Shown: positions 58,513-64,000 of the stretch, one piece after another
How positions within the stretch are numbered: position 1 is the stretch's first letter
Layout of the letters: every line of letters begins with the position of its first letter
NCBI RefSeq assembly: GCF_033568475.1
Contig: NC_133121.1
Coordinates: 127,752,375-127,816,374 of the forward strand
Direction: 5' to 3'
DNA: 64,000 nucleotides
DNA from: Henckelia pumila
Lineage: Eukaryota > Streptophyta > Magnoliopsida > Lamiales > Gesneriaceae
Translations under genes and position numbers: made by a program
Notes under the pieces: generated by a model
Database searches by the model: none
What the model was told of the DNA's origin: nothing
The model's input: the letters and a program-made list of their open reading frames with translations, nothing else

Positions 58513-59538
58513 TTATCCAACGTTTGACTGGATTTTAAGTGCGAGAAGGATAACCCGGAGCCCGTGATATATTCACTGTAAACGCCAGAAATTGTCGGAT
58601 TATAATCTTTATTTTTAGGTGGTATTCTCAATCCTTATTGCTACAGTGCACAATATTACACCGATCTATTACCATTTTATCCCTTTTCTTACAAAATCTA
58701 GCTACCATAATTTCTTTCCACACTTTTCCAAATAAAGGCAGCTGCTGAGCATGGGTGAGCGGCGAATCAAGTGGATCTCGGAAAAATTTTCACTTCTCCA
58801 CTAAGCTTTCTCCACTAAGCTTTCACAAAATCAATACTTCTTTCGGGTACATAGCTATTTGAATTAGAAATTAGTTGTGCGATTTTCCCAGATTTCGGTC
58901 TCCCGTTGACACTTGAAATTTTGATTCGAGAGGTTTTCCCAGATTTCGGTCTCCCGTTGACACTTGAAATTTTGATTCGAGAGGGAGAAGACATCACCAT
59001 ATGCCACAAGACGTTCTCGCCACAAGCAACAGTCTTCAACTCTCACATCTGCCAATAATGTTTCGATGGGAGAGAGTGGTGATATACAGGATTGAGGTTT
59101 GAGTAGGAAATTAGGTTTTGTGAAGTAAACATAAAATTAATTCTTGGGACATGTGAAAGAGAAGAGAAGTGGATTGAAGGTACCGAGGGTATTTCGAAAA
59201 TTCACTTGTTTTTCAAATTTTAATCCTAAACATAAAAAATCAATCAAACAAAAAAATACTTTTATTTTAATTTGAGAAAATCATTACAAAAAATATATTT
59301 ATCCCACGTTTTATTCTTAGACTAATAATTTCTTCACATGTACCAAGCGCAACCTTAATGTATCCCTTGCTTTCTACCAAACCAGTGGACCTCCAAATGC
59401 CACCTTTGGCCCTTATCGTTCTCCAAATCCTCCTTAACCAAACACACCCTTAAAGAGAGAAAATATATATATAAGATTTTGGGTTACACAAATTTTGTTT
59501 TAAGGGCCGGGGCAAAATGGGAAAGAAGGTCATCTATA
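58513..59538. other. Spacer with tandem duplication
   Basis: No gene is recognised. It holds the 51-bp tandem duplication at 58883-58984 and, near 59340-59450, CTACCAAACCAGTGG and AACCAAACACACCC, which look like worn inverted copies of GTTTGGT ends seen near 57583. A larger nested element is possible but unproven. Confidence 0.4.
58883..58984 (+). repeat. 51-bp perfect tandem duplication
   Basis: Two exact adjacent copies of the 51-bp unit that begins TTTTCCCAGATTTCGG and ends TTGATTCGAGAGG. The unit is a multiple of three, so both strands keep an open frame through it, but no protein family is recognised. Confidence 0.9.
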
Positions 59539-60253
59539 TCTATACCTATATATTAAGAGAAAACATGCTAGACGGTACGGTAGTATGACTTTGTTCTTTG
59601 TTTTTTTTTTCCTTTTTTTTTTAATGGTATGGCTTTGAGTTATATTTCTCTTTTTTTGCCCATTTTATGATTTCATTTCTTCGTTTTTTTTTAAATAGCA
59701 AATTCTAAAAATTGCCAAAATGCCTTGGATCAATTTTTTATAATTAAAGCTACAAATTTTTTTCCGAAATATCAAATACTGTATAAACACGCAACGTGTG
59801 TATCGATGCACTAGTATATATAATTGTTCCTATATTCTATCATGTTAGCGCACAATTATAACATTATCTGATCGGTACAATTTTTTCGGTACGGCTAATC
59901 TATACCTATATATTAAGAGGGAGCATGCTAGACGGTACGGTGGTATGACTTTGTTCTTTGTTCTTTTTTTTTTTTTTTAATGATATGGCTTTGAGTTATA
60001 TTTCTCTTTTTTTGCTCATTTTATGATTTCATTTCTTCGTTTTTTTTAAATAGAAAATTCTAAAAATTGCCAAAATGCCTTGGATCAATTTTTTATAATT
60101 TAAGCTACAAATTTTTTTCCGAAATATCAAATACTGTATAAACACGCAACATGTGTATCGATGCACTAGTATATATAATTGTCCCTGTATTCTATCATGT
60201 TAGCGCACAATTATAACATTATCTTATCGGTACAATTTTTTCGGTACGGCTAA
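59539..60253 (+). mobile_element. Two tandem mini-Helitrons (period 360 bp)
   Basis: Copy 1 is 59539-59814 and copy 2 is 59899-60169. Each starts TCTATACCTATATATTAAGA after an A. Each ends with a hairpin of the CACGCAAC-TGTG type, a spacer TATCGATGCA and CTAG before a T. The 84 bp after copy 1 are repeated after copy 2, so the duplicated unit covers element plus flank. The copies differ at only a small number of places. Both are non-coding. Confidence 0.7.
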
Positions 60254-61220
60254 AGCTTGGCCCATGATGACCTAATCGATAGTCTTCGAGTTGGATGATT
60301 TAGGGATAATCCATATCTCGGTCGAAGTAAGTATTAAGGCCCAATAATCAACCCAGGCCCGATTAAACCCTATACCAGAACCAGCCCAAGCTAATTTAAA
60401 AAGTGTACTTTAAACAGTTGATTAAATTTAAAGAGTTTTTAAATAATATTGAATTGAGTTATATATGTTGAATAAAAATTTTCAAATAATGATATTCTTG
60501 AGAGAATATAAGTTAATGTTTGTAAGACAGGTAGATCCGACTCATATTTATAATGAAAAATAATATTTTTAATATAAAAATTAATAAATTTGTTTATGGA
60601 TTCGTCTCACATAAAATAAACCATGACACCGCTTCATATTAGCTTTTGTCAAAAAAAATCAATTATCCAATCACTTAAGAGCAATTTTCAATAGTTTCAA
60701 AACAGTAACACCAGAATGGCAGAATCAGATCACATCCGTTCTCGCACGGGGGTGTATTTAATCCATGACATTTCTTGACTTTGAAGAACTTTGTAGAGTT
60801 TAAAATTCTAGAGATATTCAATCTACACTTTTATATACTCTATAAAAGTCAAGTGATATTCAAACTAAAAGTTTAGTGGTATTCAAAATTACTCTTTGAA
60901 ACTCTATGAAAGTCTATAGATATCCAAAATGTCAATAAATGTCCACGGATTTTTATGAAATTCTTTAGTACAAATATTAAAACATTAGGCACAACTATAA
61001 AAAGTAAAAATTCTCCACCACTTATACCAAATATTTGAATAGACTTCTAATTGACAAATAGTCCACAAATCTTCTTTTTTTCCTTTAACATTTAAAATTT
61101 TCATTTATATTTAACTTTTAGATATCATATTTTACACGGATTTATTTAACTAAATAACCTTTGTTTGACCATAATTTTGAAATGTAACCTTATTCATTTT
61201 TTCCTTCTGCATTTCCCTTT
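60254..61220. other. Spacer with partial MITE
   Basis: The segment at about 60745-61060 (GGGTGTATTTAATCC, then repeated GTAGAGTTT, TATTCAAACT and ACTCTATGAAAG blocks) resembles one arm of a widespread plant foldback MITE; the other end is not clear. A 28-bp direct repeat containing AGATATCATATTTTACACGG starts at about 61119 and again at about 61221. Confidence 0.4.
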
Positions 61221-62893
61221 TTAGATATCATATTTTACACGGATTTATATACTCTCTAGAAAACTTTGATCTATAGAAGCACTTTTCACAGATCCGATCC
61301 AAGACTGGACTTACACTGCTGCCTGTCTAAGAACTCCTAGACTCAAGAACTCAGTCCTTGACTGATTCTTGTTAAAATGACAGTGTTTTGATAGAACACT
61401 CAACTGATATGATACAATGTTATACAACTTGATAAACTTAGAACAAATGATCCTACACTTGATCTGATATGACTCTAAGTGTGTGCTTGATCGATATGCT
61501 TCAACTATTCTTGAAGCTCTTATCTTTCTTGATCGTATGTTTGAGCTTTTTGAATTTTTCTTTTTGTGTATTCTCTTTTCTCTTGCTTAGCTCTCACTTC
61601 TTCTCTACTCTTCTTCTTGTATTTATAACCTTCAGAAAGTATTTGGTGAACCGCCAACAAGTGTCCTAAAATTGCTCTCAGATCTTGACTTTCTGAATCT
61701 TTGTCTCCAACGTTTATTTCTTCATTTAATGATTTTGTCTTTTAGCACAACGACTCTTTGGTTGTTGAGCTGACCTTCTAGGCTTCTCGCAAGACATTTG
61801 ATCTTGATCTGATTGATCTGGAAACATGTGCAGATCAATTAGTCACATAATTGATATGATCACTTGTAGTCGTAAACTTGATCTGGCCTCTGTTCTGCTC
61901 GGCTAACTTATCTGCTCTCTGTTTCTTCTCGGCTAGCTGATCTGCATATGTTCTCCGCTGTTTGATCTGCTCTCTAACTGATCTTCTTTCATTGGTCTGT
62001 TTTGCTCAGTTGATGTCTAAAATATTTCGTCAAACACCGAAACTTAGATAATTACTAACAATTTTCTCCTTTTTGGTGTTTGACAAAACTAAGCAATTTG
62101 TTTGTCATTTTCCCCCTTTTTTGACAAACACATCAACTGGTGATCTTCCCCCTTTCATATGTTCTTCTGATCTGCTTATCTATTATATTGTCATTTTCCC
62201 CCTTTTTGCTTGTACTGATTTTGTCTGGTTGATCTAGTTGACTTATCTGATCTGGTGATGTTGATATGGTCCAACTTTGATCTGATCTGGTCCAATTAAC
62301 CTGGTCTGGTTCATATGATCTGATCTGGTCTGATCTGTTTACTTAATCTCTTTTAGTTTGTCTTCTTCTTCTAGGGTTCCAGACTGATTTGTTGTATTAT
62401 CAGTTGAACTATTGTTCTTCCTTAACTTTGAAAGCTTTTACTACAGTTTCCCCTCAATATGTGCATGATCTTTTGATCTGATATGCTTCTCTTCAGTACC
62501 TGTCACCTACACACAAATAAAAATATGCTATGGTACCCTTATCTATTTGGGTCCTCGATGGATTAGTCCTTTAGGAATCCAAACTTTGATTAACCTAACA
62601 GGTCGATCATTGAATATGTCCCATAAGATTTGCGCATTGTGCCATGTGTGTTGGTGATGTACATGTGGGTAATAACTATGATATGCATTGTGCAAGTTAG
62701 GCCTACAATATCTCTTTTGATCTGGTCTATTTTTGAAATAGGGTGGTCTATGCCGTACCTTCATAGAGGATGAATACCTATGGTTTTGTTTATCGACTGC
62801 CATTTTCTTCTGCTTGTTTTCACTTACTGGACCAAAGCATATTGTAAACTGGAAATTATGTCTCCTTTTATTGAATTTGGTTTATGTAAAATT
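61221..62893 (-). mobile_element. Degenerate Ty1/copia remains (SIRE-like), minus strand
   Basis: On the minus strand a purine-rich tract (AAAAAGGAGAAAATTG) followed by TGTTAGTAATT near 62060 looks like the start of an LTR that runs toward lower coordinates; its other end was not located. At 62543-62803 a frame ends WIPKGLIHRGPK, resembling the Gly-Pro-Lys/WVPK region between gag and protease in SIRE-type copia elements. The interval 61780-62350 is full of GATCTG motifs. It is an old, heavily broken fossil. Confidence 0.45.
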
Positions 62894-64000
62894 TGTTGGT
62901 CCCAGGTGCGGCATCACGAGATAGAAACTATGGAAATTGAAGAATAAAATAGACACCAAGATTTACGTGGAAAATCCACAAAATGAATAGGGTAAAAACC
63001 ACGGGCAATATCAAAAGATTCCACTATAATATTTGTAGAATTACAACATCTCTCTGTGTTTCCAAAGAGACACTCACTCTCTTAATACAGGAGAAAACCT
63101 ATCTCACAAATACATATAGAAATAAATAAAGGAGATGAAGAATACTCAAGAACAGAAGAAAGAACTTGAGAATGTGATGCTTTGAAATTTTGAATGAGAC
63201 ACTTATTTATAGGTGAATTTTTTTCGTCTGAACGCGTGCAAACCGCGTACAATTATTCTCGCCATTAAGATGCCATTTTTACAACTACCAACAACTCATT
63301 AATGAGTTTTCAGTCCAACTCCCGACATTTCTCCCACTTGGAGATTTGATTGAGAATCAAACACATATCCATACATCATTTCAATCTTGCCTTTCCCTGC
63401 TGCTTACGTTTCTGCTAGGCCACTTGAGGATCTACACCACTCAAACTTTTCTGTATTCACTCGCTTGGTCAGAACATCAGCTATGTTATCCTTTGTATGG
63501 ATATTCTGCATATCCTCACTTCCTTCCTCTACTACTTCTCGTACAAAATGAAATTGAACTCCAATGTGTTTAGTCCTGGAATGAAAGGCTGGATTCCTTG
63601 CAATGTGCAAGGCACTCTGACTATCACAATACAAAGGAATTTTCTCTTGTTTGTGTCCAAGCTCCTCCAATAGCCTTTTAATCCATATTGCTTCCTTGCA
63701 AGCTTGAGTAGCTGCCATGTATTCTGCCTCCGTTGTAGACAATGCCACAACTGTTTGCAGTTTTGAAACCCAGCTGACTGCACCTCCTGCAACTGTAAAC
63801 ACATAACCTGTAGTAGATTTTCTTTTATCTGGATCACCCGCGTAATCTGAATCCACATAGCCCCTGAGTGTAAAATCTGATCCTCCAAAACATAATGCAG
63901 CATCCGAGGTACCCTTAATGTATCTAAGGATCCTCTTAACCGTGCTCCAATGCTCTTTTCCAGGATTCGCCATATACCGACTGACTGCTCCCACTGCTTG
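62894..64000 (-). mobile_element. Ty1/copia element, 3' end only, continues past the window
   Basis: A 434-bp LTR lies at 62894-63327 (TGTTGG ... CGACA read on the plus strand). Just inside it, at 63328-63345, is the complement of a polypurine tract (AAGTGGGAGAAA). At 63404-63994 the frame carries the C-terminal end of copia pol: RNase H with YVDSDYAGD, STTEAEYMA, YCDSQSAL and the ending ADVLTK. The order RNase H, polypurine tract, LTR is as expected for the 3' end of a minus-strand Ty1/copia element. The visible part has no obvious break. It sits inside the older copia remains to its left, so it is the younger of the two. Confidence 0.85.

Noticed and set aside
58800-58990. CRISPR-like direct repeats
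   Set aside because: The copies are adjacent without spacers and the genome is eukaryotic; this is a simple tandem duplication.

Overview
The window looks like nuclear DNA of a eudicot plant. The genes carry GT-AG introns, the spacers are very AT-rich, and every recognisable gene is a plant family: R2R3-MYB, JAM-type bHLH, DUF688-like, CNX3, A1 aspartic protease, SINA-type RING ligase. The mobile elements are plant Ty3/gypsy and Ty1/copia elements, Helitrons, hAT and PIF/Harbinger MITEs and a tRNA-derived SINE. The style of the repeats suggests an asterid, perhaps Lamiales, but this is an impression and not a proof.

Layout. 1-5.3 kb: a two-exon R2R3-MYB gene (1400-2584), a solo copia LTR just behind it (2689-3335), a small conserved membrane protein on the minus strand (4711-4974) and a tRNA-Gly(CCC) gene (5260-5330). 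5.3-9.7 kb: gene-free, with a foldback element, a mini-Helitron, a hAT-like hairpin and a SINE with a 16-bp target-site duplication. 9.7-17.4 kb is gene-dense: an unrecognised tail-anchored protein gene (10611-12154), the mitochondrial complex I B9-type subunit gene (13361-15571), and a convergent three-exon DUF688-like gene (16078-17371, minus). 17.4-26.2 kb: MITE-rich spacer ending in a cluster of G-boxes ahead of an intronless JAM/bHLH13-like gene (26214-28019). 28-36.2 kb: CNX3 molybdenum-cofactor gene (31984-32836) and an intronless secreted aspartic protease (34815-36233). 36.2-54 kb: transposon nest, containing a hAT MITE, two hairpin MITEs lying side by side, a LINE RNase H fragment, and a decayed Helitron helicase split by a young ~10.2-kb Ty3/gypsy element with 2.66-kb LTRs. 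54-56.6 kb: a three-exon SINAT-type E3 ligase. 56.6-64 kb: Harbinger-type and tandem Helitron-like elements, then nested minus-strand Ty1/copia remains that run off the right edge.

The genes do not form a pathway or cluster; this is ordinary plant chromosomal order. The most useful leads are local: the G-box cluster plus upstream ORFs in front of the JAM-like bHLH, the unnamed tail-anchored protein, a dispersed ~165-bp repeat with four copies in the window, and several elements whose borders and target-site duplications can be read to the base. I did not find a convincing new multi-gene system.
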